Origin: RYN-230 sp963718305
GTDB taxonomy: Bacteria; Actinomycetota; Actinomycetes; Streptosporangiales; Streptosporangiaceae
Reading direction: 5' to 3'
DNA: 64,000 nucleotides
Assembly (NCBI GenBank): GCA_963718305.1
Contig: CAVQZG010000008.1
Location: 124,001 to 188,000, forward strand
In this document: positions 44,935 to 53,164 of the stretch, piece after piece
How positions within the stretch are numbered: position 1 is the stretch's first letter
How the letters are laid out: each line of letters starts with the position of its first letter
The notes under the pieces: generated by a model
The model's input: only the letters and a program-made list of their open reading frames with translations
Databases searched by the model: none
Told to the model about the DNA's origin: nothing
Translations under genes and position numbers: made by a program

Positions 44935-46191
44935 ATGCCCAGGCCCAGCACAACCACTGTGCGGGATCTCCGGAAGAGCAACCGGTCCCGTGCGCTGTGG
45001 CAGGTATTCCTCAATGGTCCGCTGACCCGGCAGGAGGTCGGGACGGTGGCCGGGCTCAGCCCCGCCACGGTCAGCAACCTCGTCGCGGCCCTGGTCGCGG
45101 AGGGTGTCGTGGTCGAGGTCGGCCTCGAGGACTCCAACGGCGGCCGCCCGCGCGGGCTGCTCCAGGTCAATCCGGGCTACGGCTACGTGATCGGGGTGGA
45201 CGTCGGGGAGACCGCCTTCCTGGTCGAGCTCTTCGACTTCGGCCTGAACCTGCGGGCCCAGCACACGTCGGTCACCGATATGTCCGTGCTGGATCCCGAA
45301 GACGCCGTCAGCCACATCGTCGAGGGCATCGAGTCGGTCATCGCCGAGGCGGCCGTGGAGCCGGGCCGCATCCTGGGCGTGGGCGTGGCCGTGCCCGGCC
45401 TGGTCGAGCACCGCGGCGACGCGGTCGTGCACGGCCAGAGCGTCGGCTGGCACGCCGTCCCGCTGGAGGCGATGCTGCGCGACCGGACCGGCCTGCCCAT
45501 CCTGGTTGACAACGGGGCCAAAACCCTGGGCCAGGCGGAACGCTGGTTCGGCGCGGCCCGTGACACCGACAACGCCGTCATCGTGCTGCTCGGCATCGGC
45601 GTGGGCACCTGCATCATCAGCAACGGCGAGGTGTACCGGGGCGCGACGAGCAGCGCCGGCGAGTGGGGTCACACCACGGTGTGCGTGGGCGGGCGGACCT
45701 GCCGGTGCGGTGCGGACGGCTGCCTGGAGGCCTACGTGGGCGCCGGGGCCATCGCGGCCCGTTACGAGCAGCTCAAGCGGCGCCGGGTGACGGTCAGCCC
45801 CGGCGAGCTGGAGGGCCGGGTCGCCGCGATCATCGCCGCGCGGGACAGCGACCGGGCCGCCGCCCAGGTCATCGACGAGACCATCACCTACCTGGGCGCG
45901 GGCATCGCCGACCTGGTCAACCTGTTCAACCCGGAGCGCGTGGTGGTCGGCGGCTGGCTCGGCCGGGCGCTGGGCGACGACCTGCTACCCCGGATCCGGG
46001 CCGCGGCGGGCCGCCGGGCGCTGCATCTCCCGTTCAGCCGGGTCGAGATCGTCACGGCCGACCTGGGGCAGGACGCCGTCGCCCTGGGCGGCGCGACCCT
46101 GCCGATCGCCCGGCTGCTCACGGCGGGCGCGGTGGCGCCCCGGCACCCGGAGAAGCCCCGCCGGATCCGGCCGGTGGCCACCCCCGGCTGA
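44935..46191 (+). CDS. ROK family transcriptional regulator
   Basis: A 418-residue sugar-responsive repressor. The N-terminal winged helix is LTRQEVGTVAGLSPATVSNL, about residues 22-42. The ROK domain has the ATP-like motif IGVDVGETAFLVELFDF, the Zn-binding CRCGADGCLEAYVG, and ERVVVGGWLG. ATG 44935 follows GAGGCAGG. It probably represses the importer and the downstream beta-glucosidase until a glycoside or its phosphate binds. Confidence 0.92.
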   Translation: MPRPSTTTVRDLRKSNRSRALWQVFLNGPLTRQEVGTVAGLSPATVSNLVAALVAEGVVVEVGLEDSNGGRPRGLLQVNPGYGYVIGVDVGETAFLVELFDFGLNLRAQHTSVTDMSVLDPEDAVSHIVEGIESVIAEAAVEPGRILGVGVAVPGLVEHRGDAVVHGQSVGWHAVPLEAMLRDRTGLPILVDNGAKTLGQAERWFGAARDTDNAVIVLLGIGVGTCIISNGEVYRGATSSAGEWGHTTVCVGGRTCRCGADGCLEAYVGAGAIAARYEQLKRRRVTVSPGELEGRVAAIIAARDSDRAAAQVIDETITYLGAGIADLVNLFNPERVVVGGWLGRALGDDLLPRIRAAAGRRALHLPFSRVEIVTADLGQDAVALGGATLPIARLLTAGAVAPRHPEKPRRIRPVATPG

Positions 46192-46275
46192 ACCTGGGCC
46201 TCCACCCCGGCTGAATCCGGTCCTCCGGCCCGGCTGAATCCGGTCCTCCTCCAGCCCGGCTGAACGCGGACCGCC
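46183..46275 (+). repeat. Short tandem repeat after the ROK gene
   Basis: Three to four copies of a ~23-bp unit (cccggctgaatccggtcctc and variants) begin at the ROK stop codon, near 46183, 46206, 46229 and 46255. Each copy repeats the ccccggcTGA stop context, as if the gene end had been duplicated. Confidence 0.65.
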
Positions 46276-46422
46276 ACGCACCAGCCGCCCCTCTGGCACC
46301 ATCCGGGATCTCTTGACCGGACTTTACTCAAGGCTTAGCATAAGTTCTAAACTATAAACACTGTCGGTGCCGACGGCGCCGCACATGGCCATCCCTGATG
46401 CGCAGTGAAGGAGCAGTCGGCA

Positions 46423-47772
46423 GTGTCCATGCGCTTCCCGCCCGGTTTCCTGTTCGGTGTGTCCACGTCCGCGTACCAGATCGAGGGCGCGGCCGATGAA
46501 GACGGCCGCGGGCCCTCGATGTGGGACACGTTCAGCGAGACGCCGGGGGCCGTGACGCACGGCGACACCGGCGCGATCGCCTGCGACCACTACCACCGGA
46601 CCGACGCGGACCTCGATCTTGCGGCCGGCCTGGGCCTGAACGCCTACCGGTTCTCGATCGGCTGGCCCCGGATCGTCCCGGACGGCACCGGCGCGGTCAA
46701 CCAGAAGGGCCTCGACTACTACCGGCGCCTGGTGGACGGGCTCCGCGCCCGGGGCCTGGAGCCGATGGCCACGCTGTACCACTGGGACCTCCCGCAGCCC
46801 CTGCAGGACGCCGGCGGCTGGGTGAACCGCGACACCGTGGCCCACTTCTGTGACTACGTGCAGCTCGTGCTGGACAGCCTGGCCGACGTCGTGCCGGTCT
46901 GGGTGACGATGAACGAGGCGTTCTGCTCGGGCATGATCGGCCATCTGCAGGCCCGGCACGCTCCGGGCCTGGCCGACCTGCATTCCGCGCTCGCCGCCTC
47001 CCACCACCTGCTGCTCGCCCACGGCCTGGCCATGGGCATGATCCGGGACCGCGCCCCGCAGGCCCGGGCCGGCATCACCCACCTGCTCTCGGACATCCAC
47101 GCCGCGTCGGACTCCGACGCGGACCGGGCGGCGGCCCGGCGGCTGGACGGATATGAGAACCGCTGGTTCCTCGACCCCGTGCTGCGCGGCAGCTACCCGG
47201 CCGACATGCTCGACTGGTACCAGCGGCAGGTCCCGGTGGACTTCATCCGCGACGGCGACCTGGAGGTCATGGCCGCGCCCGCGGACTTCATGGGCGTCAA
47301 CTACTACGAGACCAAGCTCGTGGCCGAGGACACCGGGGAGCCTTACCACCAGGCCCGGGTCATCCCGGCCGCGGATTATGTGAGCGCTCCCCAGCTGACC
47401 GCGGGCGGCATCGACGCCCCGGCCGGCCTGGGCCGCATCCTGCGCCGGGTGCACGAGTTCACCCCGCTCCCCCTCTACATCACCGAGAACGGGGCGGCCT
47501 ACCACGACTACGTCAACCCCGAGGGCGGCGTGGATGACGTGGAACGGGTCGCGTACCTGACTGATCACTTCGCCGAGACGCTGGCCGCCATCGAGGCCGG
47601 GGTGGACGTGCGCGGCTACTTCGTCTGGTCGCTGCTGGACAACTTCGAGTGGGCCGACGGGTACAGCCGCCGGTTCGGCCTGGTCTGGGTGGACTTCGGC
47701 ACGCAGGCCCGCATCCCCAAGGCCAGCGCCCGCTGGTACGCCCGGCTCATCGCGGACCAGCAGGCCCGCTGA
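46423..47772 (+). CDS. GH1 beta-glucosidase
   Basis: A 449-residue TIM-barrel glycoside hydrolase family 1 enzyme that hydrolyses beta-glucosides such as cellobiose. The N-terminal FPPGFLFGVSTSAYQIEGA is present. The acid/base Glu is in VTMNEAFCSG, where Ala replaces the usual Pro of NEP. The nucleophile is in LYITENGAAY, and the aglycone-side WSLLDNFEWADGYSRRFGLVWVDF is also seen. GTG 46423 lies 8 bp after GAAGGAG; ATG 46429 is the alternative. It completes the importer/ROK catabolic module. Confidence 0.94.
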   Translation: MSMRFPPGFLFGVSTSAYQIEGAADEDGRGPSMWDTFSETPGAVTHGDTGAIACDHYHRTDADLDLAAGLGLNAYRFSIGWPRIVPDGTGAVNQKGLDYYRRLVDGLRARGLEPMATLYHWDLPQPLQDAGGWVNRDTVAHFCDYVQLVLDSLADVVPVWVTMNEAFCSGMIGHLQARHAPGLADLHSALAASHHLLLAHGLAMGMIRDRAPQARAGITHLLSDIHAASDSDADRAAARRLDGYENRWFLDPVLRGSYPADMLDWYQRQVPVDFIRDGDLEVMAAPADFMGVNYYETKLVAEDTGEPYHQARVIPAADYVSAPQLTAGGIDAPAGLGRILRRVHEFTPLPLYITENGAAYHDYVNPEGGVDDVERVAYLTDHFAETLAAIEAGVDVRGYFVWSLLDNFEWADGYSRRFGLVWVDFGTQARIPKASARWYARLIADQQAR

Positions 47773-47781
47773 ACCCCTGGC

Positions 47782-48408
47782 TTACCGGCCGAGCGACACG
47801 ACCAGGGTCGCGTAGTCCCGGCTGGCCTCGATGAGTACTGCGTTCCGCTGGTCAGATCCGGTCGCCCGGTCCCGGGCCTCGGCGCTGTCCCGGCCGAAGT
47901 CCATGTGCCGGCCGATCAGCCGCCGCAGCCGGACCTCCTCGGCCAGGTCGAGATACCAGACCTCGTCGAGGAGGTCCGGCAGCTGCGCCCAGGGGCCCGA
48001 CTGGAGCAGCAGGTAATTGCCCTCGGTTATCACCAGCGGCACGTCCGGCGGGACCGGGATCGCGTTCGCGATGGAGTCCTCGATGCCCCGGTCGAAGCGC
48101 GGCGCGTACACGACTCCCTCGGCCGGATCACGCAACCGCCGCAGCAGCGCCACGTACCCGGCCGCGTCGAAGGTGTCCGGGGCGCCTTTGCGGTCCACCA
48201 GGCCGTGGTCGGCAAGCAGCTGATGAGCCAGGTGGAACCCGTCGAGCGGCACGCACACGGCCGCCGCGCCCAGTTCCTCCCGCAGTCTCTCCGCGAGGGT
48301 GCTCTTGCCGGCCGCGGGCGGCCCGGTGATCCCGAGGATGGCCCGCCCGGGGCGGTCCGCCAGAGCCCGGGCCCGGTCCAGCAACTGCCCGAATGCCGCG
48401 TCGGCCAT
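47782..48408 (-). CDS. Nucleoside/nucleotide kinase family P-loop protein
   Basis: A 208-residue kinase of the uridine kinase/pantothenate kinase group (YggC/FrcK-like). P-loop is GITGPPAAGKSTLAERL (about 26-42), followed by VCVPLDGFHLAHQLL, TEGNYLLL and a DEVWYLDL segment. Substrates of this subgroup include sugars, nucleosides and pantothenate, so the reaction is not assigned. ATG 48408 lies 12 bp after the hemerythrin stop. Confidence 0.8.
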   Translation of the reverse strand: MADAAFGQLLDRARALADRPGRAILGITGPPAAGKSTLAERLREELGAAAVCVPLDGFHLAHQLLADHGLVDRKGAPDTFDAAGYVALLRRLRDPAEGVVYAPRFDRGIEDSIANAIPVPPDVPLVITEGNYLLLQSGPWAQLPDLLDEVWYLDLAEEVRLRRLIGRHMDFGRDSAEARDRATGSDQRNAVLIEASRDYATLVVSLGR

Positions 48409-48419
48409 ACCGGGGCGGG

Positions 48420-49061
48420 TCAGGGGGTTCTGAGGCTGCCGATGCTGAGCGACCCGTCCGGGCCGCCCTCCGGGCCGCTGCCCTCGGTGGGCGCCGCGCC
48501 GCCCGCCAGGCGCCCGTCCAGCGGTTCCTCGTCCAGCAGGCCCTGCTGCTCCTCTTCCTCCCGGACATAGGCCTGCGGGTCCTTGTCCACCGGCGGGACC
48601 CCGGCGTAGTGCTTGGCCTCGAACGCCACGAACGCCACGGCCAGGTCGTGACGCAGCTGGAGGCTGGCCAGCCGGCGGAACTCGGTCAGGCCCTCGCGCT
48701 CTTCCTCGCCCATGTGATCGCTGTTGGCCAGGTTGGCCGCGGCCACCGCCGCGTACCACTCGTCGCTGCCGGCTGGGTATCCCCCGGCCGAGACGACCGC
48801 GTCGCGGATGTCATTGTGGTCACCGATCGCGTCGAGGGTCTCGTCTTCCGCGGTGCCGCCGCGCCGGGCGGCAATGCCGACCCGCAGCAGCGCGGGGTAG
48901 AAGATCTCTTCCTCGGCCGCCGCGTGCAGCTCCAGGAACGCGGCCAGCCGGCCCCAGACCGCACCCAGGGTGTCCGGGTCGGACCGGTCAACCTGCTCCA
49001 GGATCGCGAAGAGCCGGCGCTGCTCGTGATGGTCGTCGAGGATCAGCTGGGTGATGTCCAC
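48420..49061 (-). CDS. Hemerythrin HHE domain protein
   Basis: 213 residues with a four-helix hemerythrin-like domain (about 1-160). Di-iron ligand candidates are His in LILDDHHEQRR, the HAAAEEEIFYP motif, GDHNDIRDAV and NSDHMGEEE. It probably senses or stores O2 or nitric oxide. An acidic Gly-rich tail of 40 residues follows. The GTG 49061 start has an AAAGGGG site. It sits 30 bp downstream of the MEDS-HATPase gene in the same operon. Confidence 0.88.
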   Translation of the reverse strand: MDITQLILDDHHEQRRLFAILEQVDRSDPDTLGAVWGRLAAFLELHAAAEEEIFYPALLRVGIAARRGGTAEDETLDAIGDHNDIRDAVVSAGGYPAGSDEWYAAVAAANLANSDHMGEEEREGLTEFRRLASLQLRHDLAVAFVAFEAKHYAGVPPVDKDPQAYVREEEEQQGLLDEEPLDGRLAGGAAPTEGSGPEGGPDGSLSIGSLRTP

Positions 49062-49091
49062 CGGTGCCCCTTTCCGTGTCCTGGGCTCAGC

Positions 49092-50084
49092 CTAGGGGCC
49101 TGAATTCTCTTGTCCCGGGGGGAGGGCCTCCGACGCGCCCGGCCGGGGCAGCCGGGTCAGCAGCCGGACATGCGTCCCGGTCCCGTCCGTCGCCGCTTCG
49201 AGGCAGTCGCAGGCCTGGCGGCCCAGCCAGAGTCCGTGACCATGAGTCGCGTGCCGGTCCGGGGCGAGGTAGGCGGCGAGCGGATCGGCGAAGCCCCGGC
49301 CGCCGTCGTGCACGTGGCAGACCAGCATGGGGCCATCCGTGTAGACCCACAGGCGGCGCGGGGCGCTGCCGTGCATCAGCGCGTTGGTGACCACCTCGGC
49401 GGCCGCGGCCAGCAGCAGCTGGGCCGCCTCATCCCCCAACCCCGCCAGGGCGAGCTGGATCCGCAGGAAACGGCGGACGACGGCCAGGTCCTCGCCGCGG
49501 CCAAAGCCGATCGATTCGGAGGTCAGCGGCGGCTCGACCACGGCGGAGAAGTCCCGGATGAAGATGCGCGGATCGGCGAACGCCGGGCTGGGCACTACCC
49601 GGTCGCCCTGGAGCAGCTCCGGATGGGTTTGCTCCACCCCGGGGCGCAGGTCGCCCGGGAGCACCGACACGTCGTACGGGCACAGCACCGAGACCGGGAA
49701 CGGCTGGTACACGACGTTGGCCGCCGCCTCCATCCGCAGGTAGTCCGCGGCCTCCGCGGGAGTACGGCGGGACACGGCCTGCCCGGCGACGACGCGGACC
49801 CGCTGGCCGTCGCTGGCGTAACGGCGCAGCCAGTCGAGCGTGGCGCGGGTCGCCTGGCCCTGACGGCGGTAGAAAGTAGCCGCGTCGGCGAACTCGACCG
49901 CCGGGGGAGCACCGCCGAGTTCGCCCCAGAGCCAGGCCAGCTGCCTGGCCGGCACGGCGGCCAGGATCTGCTCGCGGCGGTCCAGGCCCTCGCGGATGAA
50001 CGCCCCGACCGCGGCCCGGAATTCTGGCTCATCGTGGTACAGCAGCGCGCGATGGGCCATGCTGGCGTCCGCCGGCCAGCTCAT
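49092..50084 (-). CDS. MEDS-domain sensor with HATPase domain (RsbA-like)
   Basis: 330 residues. The N-terminal MEDS (DcmR-type sensory) domain covers about residues 8-170 (RALLYHDEPEFRAAVGAFIREGL). A C-terminal GHKL ATPase of the anti-sigma/RsbW type follows, with N-box AAAEVVTNALMHG, then HDGGRGFADP and HGHGLWLGRQACD. No phosphoacceptor His domain is seen. Such proteins act as serine kinases or switch partners of STAS proteins. Its start overlaps the stop of the MEDS-STAS gene (ATGA). Confidence 0.85.
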   Translation of the reverse strand: MSWPADASMAHRALLYHDEPEFRAAVGAFIREGLDRREQILAAVPARQLAWLWGELGGAPPAVEFADAATFYRRQGQATRATLDWLRRYASDGQRVRVVAGQAVSRRTPAEAADYLRMEAAANVVYQPFPVSVLCPYDVSVLPGDLRPGVEQTHPELLQGDRVVPSPAFADPRIFIRDFSAVVEPPLTSESIGFGRGEDLAVVRRFLRIQLALAGLGDEAAQLLLAAAAEVVTNALMHGSAPRRLWVYTDGPMLVCHVHDGGRGFADPLAAYLAPDRHATHGHGLWLGRQACDCLEAATDGTGTHVRLLTRLPRPGASEALPPGQENSGP

Positions 50085-51049
50085 GATTCGATCACCACCG
50101 CGTCAGCGCGGAACCCGGCCAGGTCGAGCACGCGCCGGACCGGCTCGGTGACATTCGCCAGCGTGATCCGGCCGCCGGCGGGCAGGCCGGCCGCGGTCTG
50201 GTAGATCTCCCGCAGCGAGCCGACGTCCGCGAACGCGACCCCGCCGAGGTCGATCCGCAGCCGGGGGCTGGCCGCCAGCCGGGCCCGCAGGACCCGGGCC
50301 AGGGCCGGGCCGTTCGTCAGGTCGAGCTCGCCCTCGATCCGCAGGGCCGGCCGCGGTGCGGAGGCGATGAACAGGGCGAGCGGCAGGTGCGGCCCGTTGG
50401 TGGCCACCCCGCTGTGCTCGGCCGCGATGCTGGCCGCGGCCGGCTCATCCAGCTGACGCTGGTCGTACTGGCAGATGGCGGCGATGCCCACCTCGCACAG
50501 CATCCGCGACACCATGCGTTCCCAGCGGACGAGCCCCTCCAGCGACCCGGCCGGCCAGGGGGAGCCGCCCATCTCGCCGGTGATCCGCAGGCCGGGGAAA
50601 CCCGCCGCGAGCGACTGGCTGAGCGCCACCCGGAATGTGGCCACGAGCTGGGCCAGGTCCGTGGTGGCCAGGTCGCCGTAGATCTCACCGAAGCTGTGGA
50701 CCAGCAACTGGCCGCCGCGCAGCGGCCGCCCGGTCTCGATCCCGCCCGCTTCGAGCAGGCCCAGGGCCACCTGGTACGGCCCGGGCGTCACGTACATCAC
50801 GCGATCCCCGGCCGCCAGCGCGCCCCGGATCACCGCGGCGGTGAGCCGGCGGCGCTCGTCCTGATCCTGGTACAGCGCGCACAGGTGCTGACCGGACACG
50901 AGCGCGCCGACATCGCCCGGCGGGCGCCCGAACCGCTCCCCGGAAGCCTGACCGTCGCCGTTGATCAGCCGATCCTTCCCGGTCGGGAGGTTTACCCCGG
51001 TCCGCCGGGGTACCGTTACGGTGATCTGCCGCCCCGCGCTCCAAGTCAA
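50081..51049 (-). CDS. MEDS-domain protein with C-terminal STAS domain
   Basis: The MEDS domain covers about residues 50-215 (GQHLCALYQDQDERRRLTAAVIRGALAAGD ... VYVTPG-like motif, CQYDQRQ). An anti-sigma-antagonist type STAS domain (about 235-322) has LRIEGELDLTNGPALARVL and LRIDLGGVAFADVGSLREI, where the usual phosphorylated Ser sits near DVGSL. It probably works with the overlapping HATPase gene as a partner-switch pair. The start is uncertain: TTG 51049 gives the longest frame, and GTG 50995 or later is possible. Confidence 0.82.
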   Translation of the reverse strand: MTWSAGRQITVTVPRRTGVNLPTGKDRLINGDGQASGERFGRPPGDVGALVSGQHLCALYQDQDERRRLTAAVIRGALAAGDRVMYVTPGPYQVALGLLEAGGIETGRPLRGGQLLVHSFGEIYGDLATTDLAQLVATFRVALSQSLAAGFPGLRITGEMGGSPWPAGSLEGLVRWERMVSRMLCEVGIAAICQYDQRQLDEPAAASIAAEHSGVATNGPHLPLALFIASAPRPALRIEGELDLTNGPALARVLRARLAASPRLRIDLGGVAFADVGSLREIYQTAAGLPAGGRITLANVTEPVRRVLDLAGFRADAVVIES

Positions 51050-51069
51050 CCTGCGTGTTAAAGGTACCC

Positions 51070-52062
51070 GTGTCTAGCGAATATGGCTCCTCCGCTCTGG
51101 GGTCGCATCGCCATGTCGTCCAGTTCTACGACCGTGACGAAGAGCTGACCGAGAACGCGGGAGACTACCTCGCCGGGGCGATCGCCGAGGGAGGCGCGGC
51201 GGTCATCGTGGCCACGCCCGGCCACTGCGCCGGATTCGAGGCCCGGCTGGCCGCAGGTGGCGTGAATGTCGGGGCGGCGTGCCGCGACGGGAGCCTGGTC
51301 TGCCTCGATGCCACCCGGATAGCGGGGCGGCTGACCAGCGGCGGCCAGGTTGACCTGGCGGCGTTCGGCACCCAGTTCAGGCCCGCCATCCTGGCCGCGG
51401 GTGAGGCGCCCGGGCCGGTCCGGATCTACGGCGAGGTTGTCGCCCTGCTCTGGGCGGCCGGTCAGGTCAACGCCGCCCTCGAGCTGGAAGGGCTCTGGAA
51501 CGACCTGGGCCGGGAGATCCCGTTCTCGCTGTTCTGCGGCTACCCGCGGCATCTGGTCGACAGCAGCCAGCATCAGGGCGCGGTCGCTGAGGTGTGCCGC
51601 CTGCACACGGCCGTGGTCGGCCGCCCGCTGGCCGGCGCGTCAGTGACCGGCGGGTCAGCAGCCGGTGACCCCATGGGCCGGGTCCACTGGGCCGACGTGA
51701 CGCGCACGTTCGCGGGAAGCCGCGAAGATACCCGGGCGGCCCGGGGCTTCGTGCTCGGGATGCTCGGGCCCTGGCGTGGTGAGCAACTGGCGGCGGACAC
51801 CGCGCTCGTGGTCACCGAACTCGCCACCAACGCGGTCGTGCACGCCGGGTCGGCCTTCAGCGTCAGCCTCACCCTGTCCGGCGGCGCGATCCGGATCAGC
51901 GTCGGTGACACCCTCCCCCTCGGGCCGCGCGGCGCGGACCAGGAACTGACCGCCGCGCCCGGCCACGGCCTGGGTGTGGTCGCGGCCATGGCGACCCGCT
52001 GGGGCGTCGAGACCGTGCCCGGCGGCAAGGCCGTCTGGGCCGAGCTGCCCCTGCCCGGCTGA
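51070..52062 (+). CDS. Third MEDS-domain protein with HATPase domain
   Basis: About 330 residues: MEDS domain (about 10-190, HRHVVQFYDRDEELTENAGDYLAGAI ... FCGYPRHL), then a GHKL ATPase (about 210-328). The ATPase shows ALVVTELATNAVVHAG, a weak G1 box (ISVGDTLP) and HGLGVVAAMATRWG. GTG 51070 was chosen for its AAAGG site; GTG 51055 is an alternative. It is divergent from the MEDS-STAS gene, with about 20 bp between the longest frames, so both share one promoter region. Confidence 0.85.
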   Translation: MSSEYGSSALGSHRHVVQFYDRDEELTENAGDYLAGAIAEGGAAVIVATPGHCAGFEARLAAGGVNVGAACRDGSLVCLDATRIAGRLTSGGQVDLAAFGTQFRPAILAAGEAPGPVRIYGEVVALLWAAGQVNAALELEGLWNDLGREIPFSLFCGYPRHLVDSSQHQGAVAEVCRLHTAVVGRPLAGASVTGGSAAGDPMGRVHWADVTRTFAGSREDTRAARGFVLGMLGPWRGEQLAADTALVVTELATNAVVHAGSAFSVSLTLSGGAIRISVGDTLPLGPRGADQELTAAPGHGLGVVAAMATRWGVETVPGGKAVWAELPLPG

Positions 52063-52087
52063 CCGGGCCACCCGGAGCCAGGCGGCG

Positions 52088-53029
52088 TCAGGAGATCGTG
52101 GCCAGCTCGCGCAGCAGCGCCCGCGTCTCGCGCCGGCTGCGGCCCGGGTCGTCGCCCACCGGGAAGATGATGGGCCACAACTCGGTCACGCCGGCGTCGG
52201 CCAGCCGCCCGAGTTGCTTCCCGATCGCGGCCTCGTCCCCGGTGATGGCCAGCGCGCCCGGCGACTCCGCGCCCTCGCGGTCCAGCAGCCGGCGGTAGTT
52301 GTCGAACCCGGCGTAGCGCGCGAACACCTCGTCCGCAGCCCGCCGGGACGCGGCATGGTCGGCCGACAGCGCCACCGGCAGCGCGGCCACCACCCGCGGC
52401 GCGGCCCGGCCCTCCGGCGGCCCGGCGGATGAGCGGTGCAACTGCGGGACGATCTGCTCCCCCAGCATGCGCGGTCCGGCCAGCCAGGTCACCACCCCGT
52501 CGGCCAGTTCCCCGGCGGCCCGGACCATCAGCGGGGAGAGCGCTCCGACCAGCACCGAGACCGGGCTGGTGCCCGGCACGGCGAAGCCGCCGTCCACCTC
52601 GTAGAAGTTGCCGCGGTAGCAGACGTTTCCTTCGCGCAGCAGCGGGACGAGCACCGAGAGGTAGTCGCGCATGTGCGCGGCGGGCTGCTGGTAGGCCAGC
52701 CCGTGCAGGTCCTCGATGACCGGCCGGTGCGACACGCCCACGCCGAGCGTCAGCCGCCCCCCGCAGAACGCCTGGGCCGTCGCGGCCTGCTGGGCCAGCG
52801 CGAGCGGGTGCCGCGGATAGGTCGGCACGATCCCCACGCCGAGGTCGATCCGGCTGGTCCGGGTGCCCGCCACGGCCAGCACGCTGAGCGCGTCGACGCC
52901 CCGGGAAAAGTGGACGGTCCAGGCGGACCCGAACCCCTCGGCCTCGGCCGCCACCACGTCACCGACGACGTCCTGGGGGCGCATCGGCGCGCCGAGTACC
53001 TCGCTGCCGGCCCCCATCGCGATCCGCAT
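52088..53029 (-). CDS. LLM class flavin-dependent oxidoreductase
   Basis: A 313-residue luciferase-like TIM-barrel oxidoreductase, probably F420-dependent as in most actinobacterial relatives. Typical segments are EGFGSAWTVHFSRGVDALSVL, RIDLGVGIVPTYPRHP and FCGGRLTLGVGVSHRPVIED. The substrate is unknown. It converges with the third MEDS gene. Its start is about 130 bp from the MFS stop, and both read leftward. Confidence 0.9.
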   Translation of the reverse strand: MRIAMGAGSEVLGAPMRPQDVVGDVVAAEAEGFGSAWTVHFSRGVDALSVLAVAGTRTSRIDLGVGIVPTYPRHPLALAQQAATAQAFCGGRLTLGVGVSHRPVIEDLHGLAYQQPAAHMRDYLSVLVPLLREGNVCYRGNFYEVDGGFAVPGTSPVSVLVGALSPLMVRAAGELADGVVTWLAGPRMLGEQIVPQLHRSSAGPPEGRAAPRVVAALPVALSADHAASRRAADEVFARYAGFDNYRRLLDREGAESPGALAITGDEAAIGKQLGRLADAGVTELWPIIFPVGDDPGRSRRETRALLRELATIS

Positions 53030-53164
53030 CCCCGCAGCATCCCGCCCCGGGCCGCGGGCCAGCCAGGTCCCGCCGGGCCAAAGCGGTCACCCCCGGCTGG
53101 TCCGCCGATGGCGAGCCGGGGGTGACCGGGCTGCGCCGGGATCGTCCCGGCGCAGCCGGCGCTG

